This document shows positions 1 to 8,912 of a stretch of DNA of 64,000 bases, piece by piece. Position numbers and translations under genes: made by a program. How positions within the stretch are numbered: position 1 is the first letter of the stretch; every line of letters starts with the position of its first letter. A model generated the notes under the pieces. It saw only the letters and a list, made by a program, of their open reading frames with translations. It searched no databases and was not told the DNA's origin. The DNA comes from Pseudomonas shahriarae (GTDB lineage Bacteria; Pseudomonadota; Gammaproteobacteria; Pseudomonadales; Pseudomonadaceae). The stretch is from the NCBI RefSeq assembly GCF_014268455.2, contig NZ_CP077085.1, forward strand, positions 310,001-374,000, written 5' to 3'.

Positions 1-1371
1 TTTGCGATAACGGAGCACGCCAATCAGCCCAATGGCAATCAGCCCCAGCACGCCTGCGGCGATCCAGCCCAGGGCGTCGTAACTGAGCAACGGCTTTTCG
101 ATGCGCCAGTAGCCGGGCTGGTTGAGCAACTGGCGCATAGCCTGGTTGGTTTGCGCCAGGCTTACGGCCTTGATGCGCTTGGCCGGGTCGCTGAAGCGGC
201 CATCGGCGTAGTCGGCCAAGGCGCCCCAGTAATAGTCGGCCAGGCCACTGTTGCCCTGCACGGCCCATGCCTGGCGGTCGATGGCAGCTTGTTGCAGGCG
301 GCTAAAGGTGACTCGGTCGAGGCCATCCTCAAGCAGCTTGGCCTTGAGGTTTTCGAGGACGTGTTCGGCTTCAGGCAGGTTGTCGCGGTCCAGGTCGGCG
401 TTCAGGCTCATGAACCCCACGCCGCCCAGCACTTCGCGCTCGCTCCGCGGGCCGTAGGACAGGCCATGCTGCAGGCGCAACTGGCGATACAACGTCCAAT
501 CCAGATAGTCCTTGAGCAGGTCGTAGGTCGCGTCGTGCTGGTCGTCCAGTATCGGCTCGGGAAACAGCCAGTGCAGCTTGGCGCCATCGCCGACCCAGCC
601 ACGGACCAGGTCACGCTGGGTCGCTGCGGCCTCAAGGGTTTGCGGTAAGGCCCGGTGTTCACTGGGGTCTACCGGCTCGAGCTGGCCATAGGTGCGTTCC
701 AGATAGGCCGGGAGCAGTTTGTCGAGGTCGCCGACGATGATCAGGGTCATGTTGTTGGGGGCGTACCAGTCCTGGCGTACCTTTTCCAACTGGGCGCGGG
801 TCAGGTGCTCGACTTCGGCACGCTCGGCGCATTTGAGGCCCAGTTCCACCGCCAGTTGATTGCTGGCGTTGTGGCCCAGGTCCTGGCGATCCAGCAGGCG
901 TTGCAGGTGCGAAGAGTGGCCGCCGTCTTCGCGCTCCACCACCTGTTTGGCCGCGTTGATTGCGGCGTCGCTCAGCTCGGTACGGGTCACGATTGCCATC
1001 AGCAGGTCCAGCACCTTGCGCTGGTTGCGCGCCGGGGCTTCGATGACGAAGGTGGTGTCGGCATTGCTGGTGTAGGCGTTCCACTCCCCGCCCAGGGCCT
1101 GCATCTGTTCTTCCAGTTCGCCCTCGCCGCCGCCATTGATGCCGCTGAATAGCAGGTGCTCCAGCAGGTGCGGCAGTTCCTTGTCCGCGCAACTGAAGTC
1201 GTCCAGGCCTACACCGACCACCAGGCGGATCGCCACGTGCCCACGTTCGGTGCCCGGCTTGAGCAGCAACTGCAGGCCGTTGGGCAACAGATAGCCTTCG
1301 ACCTGCAAGCGGTCAAAGGCAAAGGCGTGGGCCGAGCCTATGAGCAGGCAGGCGAATAACAGGCGACGCAT
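1..1371 (-). CDS. M16 (insulinase-type) zinc peptidase, partial at 3' end
   Basis: The frame is open from an ATG at 1371 to the window edge (457 codons, no stop), so the C-terminus is missing. The protein starts with a short signal peptide (MRRLLFACLLIGSAHAFA). The inverted zinc motif HLLEH, near residue 67, is the hallmark of M16 peptidases, and the typical sequence after it (SGINGGGEGELEEQM, then NAYTSNADTTFV) follows. A second M16-like half begins around residue 190 and lacks the motif, as usual. A hydrophobic stretch (LGWIAAGVLGLIAIGLIGVL) close to the visible end suggests a C-terminal membrane anchor, so the enzyme probably acts in the periplasm tethered to the inner membrane. The substrate cannot be inferred. 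No operon partner is visible. Confidence 0.88.
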   Translation of the reverse strand, partial: MRRLLFACLLIGSAHAFAFDRLQVEGYLLPNGLQLLLKPGTERGHVAIRLVVGVGLDDFSCADKELPHLLEHLLFSGINGGGEGELEEQMQALGGEWNAYTSNADTTFVIEAPARNQRKVLDLLMAIVTRTELSDAAINAAKQVVEREDGGHSSHLQRLLDRQDLGHNASNQLAVELGLKCAERAEVEHLTRAQLEKVRQDWYAPNNMTLIIVGDLDKLLPAYLERTYGQLEPVDPSEHRALPQTLEAAATQRDLVRGWVGDGAKLHWLFPEPILDDQHDATYDLLKDYLDWTLYRQLRLQHGLSYGPRSEREVLGGVGFMSLNADLDRDNLPEAEHVLENLKAKLLEDGLDRVTFSRLQQAAIDRQAWAVQGNSGLADYYWGALADYADGRFSDPAKRIKAVSLAQTNQAMRQLLNQPGYWRIEKPLLSYDALGWIAAGVLGLIAIGLIGVLRYRK

Positions 1372-1410
1372 AACGGGGTTCCTGGCGGGTGATGACTTTG
1401 GGAGCAGCCA

Positions 1411-1470
1411 GTGTGTCAGGCATGCATTTTTCTGCTGACACACCGCTATCGCGGGCAAGCCCGCTCCCAC
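1411..1470. repeat. REP-type palindrome
   Basis: The core ATCGCGGGCAAGCCCGCT is followed by CCCAC, the form of Pseudomonas REP elements. An arm GTGTGTCAG at 1411-1419 is inverted as CTGACACAC at 1435-1443, so this may be a REP next to a degenerate partner. It lies between the M16 peptidase start and the Na/Pi symporter stop. Confidence 0.7.
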
Positions 1471-1517
1471 ATTGGTTGGGCGGTGTTTTTAACTGACTCC
1501 CCGGGCGTGCGGTTCGT

Positions 1518-3176
1518 TCAGGGCGAATGGGTGATGTCGGCAATATTGTCCGCTGCCAGCGCGCCGGTCTCGGAGGTTTCCAACACTACATAAGCACTGC
1601 TGCAAAACAACGAGTTCAGGCGTTTCATGTCGGCAATCAGCTCCAGGTGCAGGGAGCTGGTCTCGATACTTTGCACGATCTTGCGTTGCAGGCGGCTGAC
1701 GTGGGCGTGGGCCAGGCGCCGTTCCTGGGCGCGAAAGCGGCGCTTCTCGCGCAGTAATTGGCGGGCGCTTTCCGGGTCGGCGCTGAGGAATACCGACAGG
1801 CCCAGGCGCAGGTTGGAGATCAACTGGCTGTGCAGGTCGGCCAGTTCCTCCAGCCCGACTTCGGAAAACGAGCGACGCTGGGAGGTTTTCTGCTGCTGGA
1901 CCTTGCGCAGCATGCGCTCGATCAAGTCGCCGGCCAGCTTCAGGTTGATCGACAGCTCGATGATTTCGGCCCAGCGCCGGCTGTCGTGCTCGCTGAGGTC
2001 CTCCCGGGGCATTTGCGCCAGGTACAGCTTGATCGCGCTGTAGAGCGCCTCGACATCATCGCTGAGGCTGCGCATTTCCTGGGTGATCGCGGTTTGTTTG
2101 CCGCGCAGCACTTCCAGCGTGGCGGTCAGCATGTTGTCGATCAGGTCGCCTAGGCGCAGGGTTTCCCGCGCGGCATTGGCCAGGGCCAGGCTCGGCGTGG
2201 TCAACGCCGTGGGGTCGAGATGGCGGGGTTTGGCCAGGCCATTGGCCTCTGGGCGCTCCGGCAGCAGCCAGGCACACAGGCGTGCCATGGGGCCGATAGT
2301 CGGCAGCAGAATCAGGCAGCGGGTGACGTTGTAGAGCAGATGAAAGGTGATGACCATGCCCTGGGCGCTGTAGTCCAGGGTGTCCATCCACTGCACCAGC
2401 GGGTCAAGGACGGGAATGATCAGCAACAGGCCGATCAGCTTGTACAGCAGGCTGCCCAGGGCCACTTGGCGGCCGGCGGCGTTTTGCATGCTGGTGCTGA
2501 GGAAGGCCAGCACGCCGCTGCCGATATTGGCGCCGATCACCAGGCCGATGGCCACATGCAGGCCAATCACCCCGGCGCCGGCCAGGGTCGCGGTCAGCAG
2601 CACGGCGGCCAGGCTGGAGTAGGAAATCATCGCAAACAGCGCGCCCACCAGGGCATCGAGCAGAATGTCGCCGGTCAGCGAGGCGAACAGCACTTTGACG
2701 CCCTGGGCCTGGGTAATCGGCCCGGCGGCTTCGACGATCAGTTGCAGGGCGAGAATGATCAGGCCCAGGCCGATCCCCACCCGCCCCATCTGCCCGGCGC
2801 GTGTCTGCTTGCGCGACAGGAAGAAGATCACCCCGAGAAAGATCAGCAGCGGCGACAGCCACGACAGATCCAGGGTCAGCACCCGCGCCATCAATGCGGT
2901 CCCGACGTCGGCACCGAGCATGGTCGCCAGGGCGGGGGTCAGGCCCATCAGGCCCTGGCCGACAAACGAGGTCACCAGCATCGCCGTGGCGTTGCTGCTT
3001 TGCACCATGGCGGTCACCAGGATCCCGGCAATGAACGCCAGCCAGCGCCTGGCCATGTTCTGCCCGATGACTTGGCGCAGGTTGGAACCGTAGACCCGCA
3101 GGATGCCAGTACGGACGATATGTGTGCCCCAGATCAGCAGGGTTACCGCAGAAAGAAGATTGAGCAGGGTCAGCAT
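1518..3176 (-). CDS. Na/Pi cotransporter family protein with PhoU-like tail
   Basis: The 552-residue protein has an N-terminal membrane half made of two related Na/Pi-cotransporter blocks, with the motifs GTALMARVL and GANIGSGVLAF and the signature MVQSSNATAML. It ends in a cytoplasmic helical tail of about 200 residues resembling PhoU. This is the YjbB/NptA-like family, which moves phosphate with sodium across the inner membrane. The ATG at 3176 is preferred because AGGGGG precedes it. The longer frame to 3284 would add 36 residues with no membrane or domain character. It is monocistronic, with other genes well separated on both sides. The transport direction is not evident from the sequence. 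Confidence 0.88.
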   Translation of the reverse strand: MLTLLNLLSAVTLLIWGTHIVRTGILRVYGSNLRQVIGQNMARRWLAFIAGILVTAMVQSSNATAMLVTSFVGQGLMGLTPALATMLGADVGTALMARVLTLDLSWLSPLLIFLGVIFFLSRKQTRAGQMGRVGIGLGLIILALQLIVEAAGPITQAQGVKVLFASLTGDILLDALVGALFAMISYSSLAAVLLTATLAGAGVIGLHVAIGLVIGANIGSGVLAFLSTSMQNAAGRQVALGSLLYKLIGLLLIIPVLDPLVQWMDTLDYSAQGMVITFHLLYNVTRCLILLPTIGPMARLCAWLLPERPEANGLAKPRHLDPTALTTPSLALANAARETLRLGDLIDNMLTATLEVLRGKQTAITQEMRSLSDDVEALYSAIKLYLAQMPREDLSEHDSRRWAEIIELSINLKLAGDLIERMLRKVQQQKTSQRRSFSEVGLEELADLHSQLISNLRLGLSVFLSADPESARQLLREKRRFRAQERRLAHAHVSRLQRKIVQSIETSSLHLELIADMKRLNSLFCSSAYVVLETSETGALAADNIADITHSP

Positions 3177-3342
3177 GCTCGGCCCCCTGTATTGAGTCGT
3201 GCTCGAAGTGGAGCAAAAAGTGCCGCGTGCCGTTTTGGGTTGTGTACTTAAGCTGTAGTTGGCGAACGGCCTGTGCGCCAGCATCGCATAGCTAAAGTCG
3301 GCTTTGAAACAAAACTGTCATGAAATCAGCTTTTTGCAGGCG

Positions 3343-3369
3343 AAAAAAAGGGGCCCGCATGGGGCCCCT
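3343..3369 (-). terminator. Rho-independent terminator of the TerC gene
   Basis: The 8-bp GC-rich stem AGGGGCCC / GGGCCCCT has a 5-nt loop. On the minus strand it is followed by a run of seven T. It lies 19 bp past the TerC stop codon. Confidence 0.9.
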
Positions 3370-3387
3370 CATTCGGTCATCGCAGGT

Positions 3388-4155
3388 TTACTGGCCCGGA
3401 ATGTCCTTGCGCAGTTTCACTGGATCCTGCTGCTTTTTCTTCTTCGCGATGGCGCTACGCATCTTGATGTTGACCGCTTCTACCGCCAGGGAGAACGCCA
3501 TGGCGAAGTACACGTAGCCTTTTGGCACGTGGACGTCGAAGGATTCAGCGATCAGCACGGTACCCACGATCAACAGGAACGACAGCGCGAGCATTTTCAG
3601 CGACGGGTGCTTGTCGATGAACTCACTGATGGTGCCAGCTGCCAGCATCATCACCAGTACCGCTACGATGATCGCCGCGACCATGACCGGAACGTGGGAA
3701 ACCATACCCACGGCGGTAATCACCGAATCCAGGGAGAACACGATGTCGATGATCGCGATCTGGATGATGGTGTAGATGAACTTGCCACCCTTGCCTTTCG
3801 GCTCTTCGTGGGTTTCGTCTTCACCTTCCAGGGCGTGGTACATCTCCTGGGAGCTTTTCCACAGGAGGAACAGGCCGCCGAAGAACAGGATCAGGTCGCG
3901 ACCGGAAATACCCTGGCCTGCAATGGTGAACAAGTCGGCGGTCAATTGCATGACCCAGGTGATCGACAGCAGCAACAGGATCCGCGTGACCATGGCCAGG
4001 GCCAGGCCGAAGATCCGGGTGCGCGCCTGCATATGCTTGGGCATACGGCTGACCAGGATCGAAATCATGATGATGTTATCGATGCCCAGGACGATCTCGA
4101 GAGCCGTCAAGGTGAAGAAGGCAATCCAGATCTCCGGATTGGTCAGCCATTCCAT
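3388..4155 (-). CDS. TerC family integral membrane protein
   Basis: The 255-residue protein opens with MEWLTNPEIWIAFFTLTALE and the family motif EIVLGIDNIIMISIL. A second acidic motif, DIVFSLDSVITAVG, lies about 130 residues later. The paired acidic residues inside membrane helices are typical of TerC/YgdQ proteins. About seven membrane segments are seen, and the tail is lysine-rich (KMRSAIAKKKKQQ). Family members are linked to metal-ion (manganese or calcium) handling and tellurite resistance, but the ion is not shown by this sequence. It stands between the CitMHS carrier and the Na/Pi symporter, and its own terminator suggests separate transcription. Confidence 0.9.
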   Translation of the reverse strand: MEWLTNPEIWIAFFTLTALEIVLGIDNIIMISILVSRMPKHMQARTRIFGLALAMVTRILLLLSITWVMQLTADLFTIAGQGISGRDLILFFGGLFLLWKSSQEMYHALEGEDETHEEPKGKGGKFIYTIIQIAIIDIVFSLDSVITAVGMVSHVPVMVAAIIVAVLVMMLAAGTISEFIDKHPSLKMLALSFLLIVGTVLIAESFDVHVPKGYVYFAMAFSLAVEAVNIKMRSAIAKKKKQQDPVKLRKDIPGQ

Positions 4156-4183
4156 ATGTGTTCCTTTGCGCGAGTGTTAGACC

Positions 4184-4205
4184 GCGCCGGCAGTAGGACC
4201 GGCGC
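4184..4205 (-). terminator. GC-rich hairpin after the citrate carrier gene
   Basis: A perfect 7-bp inverted repeat GCGCCGG / CCGGCGC with an 8-nt loop sits 16 bp downstream of the CitMHS stop. No T-run follows on the minus strand, so it may attenuate or stabilise RNA rather than act as a classic terminator. Confidence 0.45.
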
Positions 4206-4220
4206 AGTGGGTTGTTACGA

Positions 4221-5528
4221 TTATAGAGTGCTGAACAGCGGGAATGTGCCCAACAACAATGCAGCGAACATTATGCACAGGCATACCAATACTGCCCACT
4301 TCAGGGTGAAGCGTTGGTGATCGCCAAATTCGATACCGGCCAGGGCGACCAACAGGTAAGTCGAGGGCACCAGCGGGCTGAGCAAGTGTACCGGCTGGCC
4401 AACGATTGAGGCACGGCCCATTTCTGCGGCGGTGATTCCGTAGTGGCTGGCGGCTTCGGCCAATACCGGCAGTACGCCGTAGTAGAACGCATCGTTGGAC
4501 ATGAAGAAGGTGAACGGCATGCTCACCAGCGCGGTGATCACCGCCAGGTACGGGCCCAGAGCCTCAGGGATGACCGCCAGCAGGCTCTTGGACATGGCGT
4601 CGACCATGCCAGTGCCCGACAGGATGCCGGTGAAGATACCCGCGGCGAAGATCAGGCCGACCACTGCCAGCACGCTGCCCGAGTGGGCGGCAACGCGGTC
4701 TTTCTGCTGCTGCAGGCACGGGTAGTTGACGATCATCGCGATACTGAAGGCCACCATGAACAGCACAGGCAGCGGCAACAGGCCGGCGATCAGGGTGCAC
4801 ATCAGGGCCAGGGTCAGGGCGCCGTTGAACCAGATCAGTTTCGGGCGACGGGCATCGGGGAACTGCGAGACGCTGATTTCGCTATGGTCGACTTCATCGC
4901 CTTGCAAGTGCAGCACACCCAGACGAGCACGCTCGCGCAGGCCGTACATATAGGCGATTACCAGAATGGCGACCACGCCGGCGGCCATGGCCGGGATCAT
5001 CGGTACGAAAATATCCGAGGGGTCCACGTGCAGCGCGCTGGCGGCGCGGGCGGTCGGGCCGCCCCAGGGCGTCATGTTCATCACGCCACCGGCGAGGATG
5101 ATCAGGCCGGCCATGATCCGCGGGCTCATGCCAATGCGCTTGTACAGCGGCAGCATGGCGGCCACGCAGATCATGTAAGTGGTGGCACCGTCGCCATCCA
5201 GGGACACCACCAGTGCCAGTACGGCAGTACCGACGGCGACTTTAAGCGGGTCGCCCTTGACCAGCTTGAGGATCTTGCGCACGGCCGGGTCAAACAGGCC
5301 AGAGTCGATCATCAAGGCAAAGTAGAGGATGGCAAACATCAGCATCACGCCGGTGGGCGCGAGCTTGGTGATGCCTTCGAGCATCATCGGGCCGATCTTT
5401 GGCGCAAAGCCACCGAACAGCGCGAACAGGATCGGCACGATGATCAGGGCGATCAGCGCCGACAGGCGCTTGGTCATGATCAGGAACATGAACGTGATGA
5501 CCATGGCAAAGCCAAGGAAAGTCAGCAT
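4221..5528 (-). CDS. CitMHS family citrate-metal:H+ symporter
   Basis: The 435-residue, roughly 12-helix protein begins MLTFLGFAMVITFMFLIMTK. It carries family-typical stretches: SLDGDGATTYMICVAAMLPL, GGVMNMTPWGGPTARAASAL and FMSNDAFYYGVLPVLAE. The CitMHS family takes up citrate complexed with Mg2+ or Ca2+ (or other divalent metals) with protons across the inner membrane. The length matches the family. The start at 5528 has AGTATTCC upstream and no strong Shine-Dalgarno; no better start is seen. A sensor kinase/regulator pair often adjoins such genes but is absent here. Confidence 0.9.
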   Translation of the reverse strand: MLTFLGFAMVITFMFLIMTKRLSALIALIIVPILFALFGGFAPKIGPMMLEGITKLAPTGVMLMFAILYFALMIDSGLFDPAVRKILKLVKGDPLKVAVGTAVLALVVSLDGDGATTYMICVAAMLPLYKRIGMSPRIMAGLIILAGGVMNMTPWGGPTARAASALHVDPSDIFVPMIPAMAAGVVAILVIAYMYGLRERARLGVLHLQGDEVDHSEISVSQFPDARRPKLIWFNGALTLALMCTLIAGLLPLPVLFMVAFSIAMIVNYPCLQQQKDRVAAHSGSVLAVVGLIFAAGIFTGILSGTGMVDAMSKSLLAVIPEALGPYLAVITALVSMPFTFFMSNDAFYYGVLPVLAEAASHYGITAAEMGRASIVGQPVHLLSPLVPSTYLLVALAGIEFGDHQRFTLKWAVLVCLCIMFAALLLGTFPLFSTL

Positions 5529-5864
5529 AGGAATACTCCAGGCGTAGCGCGGCTAGGGAATGGCGAACCGGGTTGGGGTCAGCGCAGAACGAAAAGCGCG
5601 AGGCGTACGGGGGGAGTCGGGAAAAACAGGCGGGTAGGAGCGGACATCAGAATCACCATTGTTGTTGTTAATTGGGCCCCTGGGCGTAGAAAAGCTCAGG
5701 TTGGCCAACCGGTCTATTGCCGGTAGTGAGGGCGATCCTAATCGCGAAAGCTTTCAGCCAGCTTTCGCTGGGTAAACAGGCGATGAACAGATGCTTCGTG
5801 GGATTGGTCTGGTTTTGATGTCTGTAAGGGCGCTATCGCGGGCTTGCCCGCGATGCTGTTGACC
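5529..5864. other. Intergenic region upstream of the citrate carrier
   Basis: About 336 bp without a credible gene. It must hold the promoter of the citrate carrier gene (minus strand) and the 3' end of the DUF4105 transcript. The AT-rich patch near 5655-5675 (ATTGTTGTTGTTAATTG) is a possible promoter region. A REP palindrome lies at 5835-5854. No conserved operator was recognised. Confidence 0.5.
5835..5854. repeat. REP-type palindrome
   Basis: Perfect inverted repeat ATCGCGGG / CCCGCGAT around CTTG, the core of Pseudomonas REP elements. It lies 10 bp past the DUF4105 stop codon and could also act as a transcript 3'-end structure. Confidence 0.75.
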
Positions 5865-7826
5865 TTAAGGCAGTTGCAGGCCACCGGCCGCCTTGTGCAA
5901 GGCCCGCAGATGTTCGCCCACCTGCTTGAGATTGGCCTCGCAGGCGGCAATCTCTGCAGCCCGCGAAGGCTCCAGCAGTGCCCTCACCTCTTTGTCCAGG
6001 TCGCCGGTCAACGATTGCAGCTGTTTCTGGCGTGATGCGCTTTCCGACTCCAGGCGTTGCCACTCCTTGGGTTGGGGCAATCCATAGCCGCCGCTGCCGA
6101 GCAGCTCCGCCGGGCGGCTGAGGAAGCCGCTGTTGGCGAGGATCTGCTGCAAGGTGGCATCGGCCTTGGCCATGCCGCCGTTCTTCAGCTCACGGGCACC
6201 GAGGTAGCGTTGCTTGACCTCGTCCTGGGCGAGCATCAGCTGTTTGCGAAAGCTGGCCTGTTCCAGCAGCAGCAAGGCGGCGCTGGTGCGCAGGTCAGCC
6301 TTGTCGAACCAGGTCCTGCGTTGCTCGGCGCTCAAGGCCAGCCAGTCTTCGACCTGGGTCTGCGGGATCGGCAGGTGTTTCTTCAGCACCTCGAACATCG
6401 CCTGGTAGCGCTCGCGGAAGGAGTCGAAGTGATAGCCCAGGCGCAAGGCTTCGCGGCGGTCATCCAGCACGCTGGTGTCGGCCAGCCCACGGGCCTTGAG
6501 CACTTCGAGCAAACCGTTGGGGGTGATGTTGTCCAGGGTGGTCAGTTGCGGGTTGGCGCTGCCGCTGCGCAGCAGTTTCAGGCCTTCGACCGCGCAGTTG
6601 TTGGAGAGGAAGTAGTAATTGCCGTCGTAGCTCCAGTGCATTTCGGCGGCGTGTTCGACGGTGTCGTTGATCTCCTGGCGCGTGAGGATCAAGGGCACCG
6701 ACGCCAGGCCGCGCAGTTCGGTCTTGGTGTATTCGTCGATCACCTGGGCCAGGGGCAGTACAAACAGACGTGAGGGGTACTTGCCTACCAGTCCGTCCCA
6801 ACTCGATAGCTGCACGTCGCCCACGAATGCGCGGTAGGACAACACCAAGTGCTGGTCCAGGTCCAGGCGGCAATCCGGGCCACGGGGGCGGCCCGGGGCG
6901 CAGATCACCAGGCGCAGCATGCTGTGGCCCCAGCGGCTCACCAGGTTCTGGTTGGCCTCGGCCAGCAGGTAGTCGATGGCGTACACGCGCTCGGGATCGA
7001 CCTGGCCCAAGGGCGTCTTGGCAAAATCGTTACCGGCATTGAGGAAGGCGAAAGTGTTGGTGCAGGTGTCCTTGGCCGGCGGGGCCCAGCCGAAGTGTGC
7101 CTGGTAGTAGCGATACAGCGCAGGACGGCGGCAGGCGTAGCTCGGGTCGAGGAGGAAGTACTCCATGTTGACCGCGACGAACTCCTTGGGGTTGGTGATT
7201 TCGTACAGGTCCGGACTACGGGCCACTTGCCGATTGTGTTGCTCGCGCTCGCCACGGCGGCCGACGTATTGCGGCCAGCCGGCCAGGTCGAGCAAGCGCG
7301 GGTCGTCGCTGAGGGTGAAACGGCGGTCATTCTGGCCACGGCATTGATCGGGCAGGCCAATCAGGCCGGTGATGTTGTTCTGGCGGCTGCAGCGCTGGAT
7401 CAGCGAGCGCTGGTCCTTGGGCCACAGGCGCGCACGGTCATAGATGTGGGTCAGTTCATGCAGCACGGTGGCGAGCAGTTCCCGGCGCACGGTGCCATGG
7501 GGGCGCTGAGTCTGCTGGGTGGCGGCGGTGCCGTCCGTGAGGCTGGCCAGCAGCTTGCGGTTGAGGTCCAGTTCCGAGACCAGTGACGCCTGGCCATAGG
7601 CATTGGCGGGCATCTCGTCGGTCCAGCCGACGTCGATGCGCCGGTCCAGTTGCTCGATGAAGCGCGGCGGCAGCGCCTGCATGGCTTCATCAAGCAATGC
7701 CTGGCTGGCCTGCTGTTGGGCTGGGCTCAAGCCGTCGGTCTTGAGCCGTAGTTGCAGGCTGGCCTGGGCGGCGCTGCCTGCCAGCAGTACCGTCGCAGCC
7801 AATAGCCAGGCGGTGAAGCGCCTCAC
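5865..7826 (-). CDS. Periplasmic two-domain protein: HExxH domain plus DUF4105 (Lnb N-terminal-like)
   Basis: The 653-residue protein has a signal peptide (about residues 1-22). The N-terminal half carries an HExxH motif (HELTH, His123-Glu124-His127), as in zinc metallopeptidases. The central part, about residues 280-430, matches DUF4105, the domain seen as the periplasmic part of the lipoprotein acyltransferase Lnb. Its typical His and Cys are present in RWGHSMLRL (His301) and FLSNNCAVEG (Cys411). The last 150 residues are helical and charged, probably coiled coil. The start overlaps the stop of the upstream DUF2388 gene by 4 bp (ATGA), so the two are translationally coupled. Its role is unknown. 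A thiol hydrolase or acyltransferase activity is an inference from the dyad. Confidence 0.8.
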   Translation of the reverse strand: MRRFTAWLLAATVLLAGSAAQASLQLRLKTDGLSPAQQQASQALLDEAMQALPPRFIEQLDRRIDVGWTDEMPANAYGQASLVSELDLNRKLLASLTDGTAATQQTQRPHGTVRRELLATVLHELTHIYDRARLWPKDQRSLIQRCSRQNNITGLIGLPDQCRGQNDRRFTLSDDPRLLDLAGWPQYVGRRGEREQHNRQVARSPDLYEITNPKEFVAVNMEYFLLDPSYACRRPALYRYYQAHFGWAPPAKDTCTNTFAFLNAGNDFAKTPLGQVDPERVYAIDYLLAEANQNLVSRWGHSMLRLVICAPGRPRGPDCRLDLDQHLVLSYRAFVGDVQLSSWDGLVGKYPSRLFVLPLAQVIDEYTKTELRGLASVPLILTRQEINDTVEHAAEMHWSYDGNYYFLSNNCAVEGLKLLRSGSANPQLTTLDNITPNGLLEVLKARGLADTSVLDDRREALRLGYHFDSFRERYQAMFEVLKKHLPIPQTQVEDWLALSAEQRRTWFDKADLRTSAALLLLEQASFRKQLMLAQDEVKQRYLGARELKNGGMAKADATLQQILANSGFLSRPAELLGSGGYGLPQPKEWQRLESESASRQKQLQSLTGDLDKEVRALLEPSRAAEIAACEANLKQVGEHLRALHKAAGGLQLP

Positions 7827-8143
7827 AATGCGAGGATGGCTTCGGCGAGGACCTGGTCGCTGGCGTCGCGGGCTTCTGGCACGCGGGTGCGCAGGGTGTC
7901 GAAGGCGGCTTCCAGTTGCGCGCCACGGATATCGCCATTGCTGGCGACAAAGCTGGCGGCATCGTCGTGGGCTTCGCGCACGACTTTGGAGTCACGGATG
8001 GAGGTGGTTGTGTCCGAGGTGAAATCAATGGTGCGGCCGAAGGCACGAACAATGATGTTACTGGTAGCCACGAGGGTTTGAGCCTGGGCGATATCGGCCA
8101 GCAGGAACAGGCCGAGAACAGCAGCGATCAACGGGCGACGCAT
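7823..8143 (-). CDS. DUF2388 domain protein, copy 1
   Basis: The 106-residue protein has a signal peptide ending near AQA (residues 20-22) and the family core HDDAASFVASNGDIRGAQLE. The family is largely confined to Pseudomonas and has no established function. This is the third gene in the direction of transcription of a tandem set of three paralogues, and its stop overlaps the start of the DUF4105 gene (ATGA). It is predicted to be periplasmic. Confidence 0.88.
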   Translation of the reverse strand: MRRPLIAAVLGLFLLADIAQAQTLVATSNIIVRAFGRTIDFTSDTTTSIRDSKVVREAHDDAASFVASNGDIRGAQLEAAFDTLRTRVPEARDASDQVLAEAILAL

Positions 8144-8169
8144 GGAACGACTCCAAAGAGAAAGGATGA

Positions 8170-8490
8170 TTATTGGACGAGAATTGCCTGGGCCAGTTCA
8201 AAGTCACTGGACTTAAGTTTTGGTTGGGTGCGACGCAGATAATCCAGTGCACTTTCCAGCCGGGCGCCTCGCCATTGGCCGTCAGTGGCAATAAACGCGG
8301 CAGCGTCATCCTGGGCGGCCAGTAGCAATTTACGGTCGAACGGCGCCGAGGTCACTTTGCTGGTGGCATAGGCACTGGCGACGAGGCCTTGCGTGGACAC
8401 ATCAAAGGCCTGGGCAGGCCCGGCCCCGCACAGGGCAAGCACTGTGGGAACAATCAACAAACGGTATGAAAAAGCCATGGGACTCGACAA
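8170..8490 (-). CDS. DUF2388 domain protein, copy 2
   Basis: The 106-residue secreted protein has a signal peptide ending AQA (residues 27-29) and the core QDDAAAFIATDGQWRGARLE. It is the most divergent of the three tandem copies. It ends 26 bp before copy 1, so the two are probably co-transcribed. Function unknown. Confidence 0.87.
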   Translation of the reverse strand: MSSPMAFSYRLLIVPTVLALCGAGPAQAFDVSTQGLVASAYATSKVTSAPFDRKLLLAAQDDAAAFIATDGQWRGARLESALDYLRRTQPKLKSSDFELAQAILVQ

Positions 8491-8550
8491 CTGAAAACGA
8501 GCGCCAAGGCTAGCGTAATGCCCGGGCGAGAGCCAGCGCGGGCACCTCTA

Positions 8551-8578
8551 TGTAGGAGCTGGCTTGCCGGCTCCTACA
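8551..8578. repeat. REP-like hairpin between DUF2388 copies 2 and 3
   Basis: TGTAGGAGC at the left is inverted as GCTCCTACA at the right, around the core TGGCTTGCCG. This is the common Pseudomonas REP form. Its position between copies 3 and 2 may separate their transcripts. Confidence 0.75.
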
Positions 8579-8591
8579 AAACAGCTCCGGC

Positions 8592-8912
8592 TCAGATGGC
8601 CAGGATCGCCTGGGCCAGTTGCACATCCGTGGCCGCATTGAGTTGTGGCGCCTGTTGGCGGATCTGCGCCAGGGCGCTTTCCAGCTTCACGCCACGGATC
8701 GCGCCTTCACTGGCGACGAAGCTGGCGGCATCGTCACGGGCAGCACGTACGACCTTGTTGTCGCGCAGGGACGATGTGGCATCGGAGCTGGCATCGGACG
8801 TGGCTTTAAGCGCGCCCACAATCGAGTCGGTGGTCACAATCAGGCTGGTGGCGCTGGCATTGGCGGCGACGGCAAGCAGGGCTGCAGCGCTCAGCAAACG
8901 AAGACGGGACAT
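8592..8912 (-). CDS. DUF2388 domain protein, copy 3
   Basis: The 106-residue protein has a signal peptide ending ANASA (about residue 21) and the core RDDAASFVASEGAIRGVKLE. It is the first of the three tandem paralogues to be transcribed. GGAGTCACCCC precedes the ATG. Identical lengths (106 residues in all three) and shared core point to local duplication. Function unknown. Confidence 0.88.
   Translation of the reverse strand: MSRLRLLSAAALLAVAANASATSLIVTTDSIVGALKATSDASSDATSSLRDNKVVRAARDDAASFVASEGAIRGVKLESALAQIRQQAPQLNAATDVQLAQAILAI

Noticed and set aside
2220..3251. Open frame of 343 codons opposite the Na/Pi symporter
   Set aside because: Gln- and His-rich composition and full overlap with a gene showing membrane helices and a family signature.
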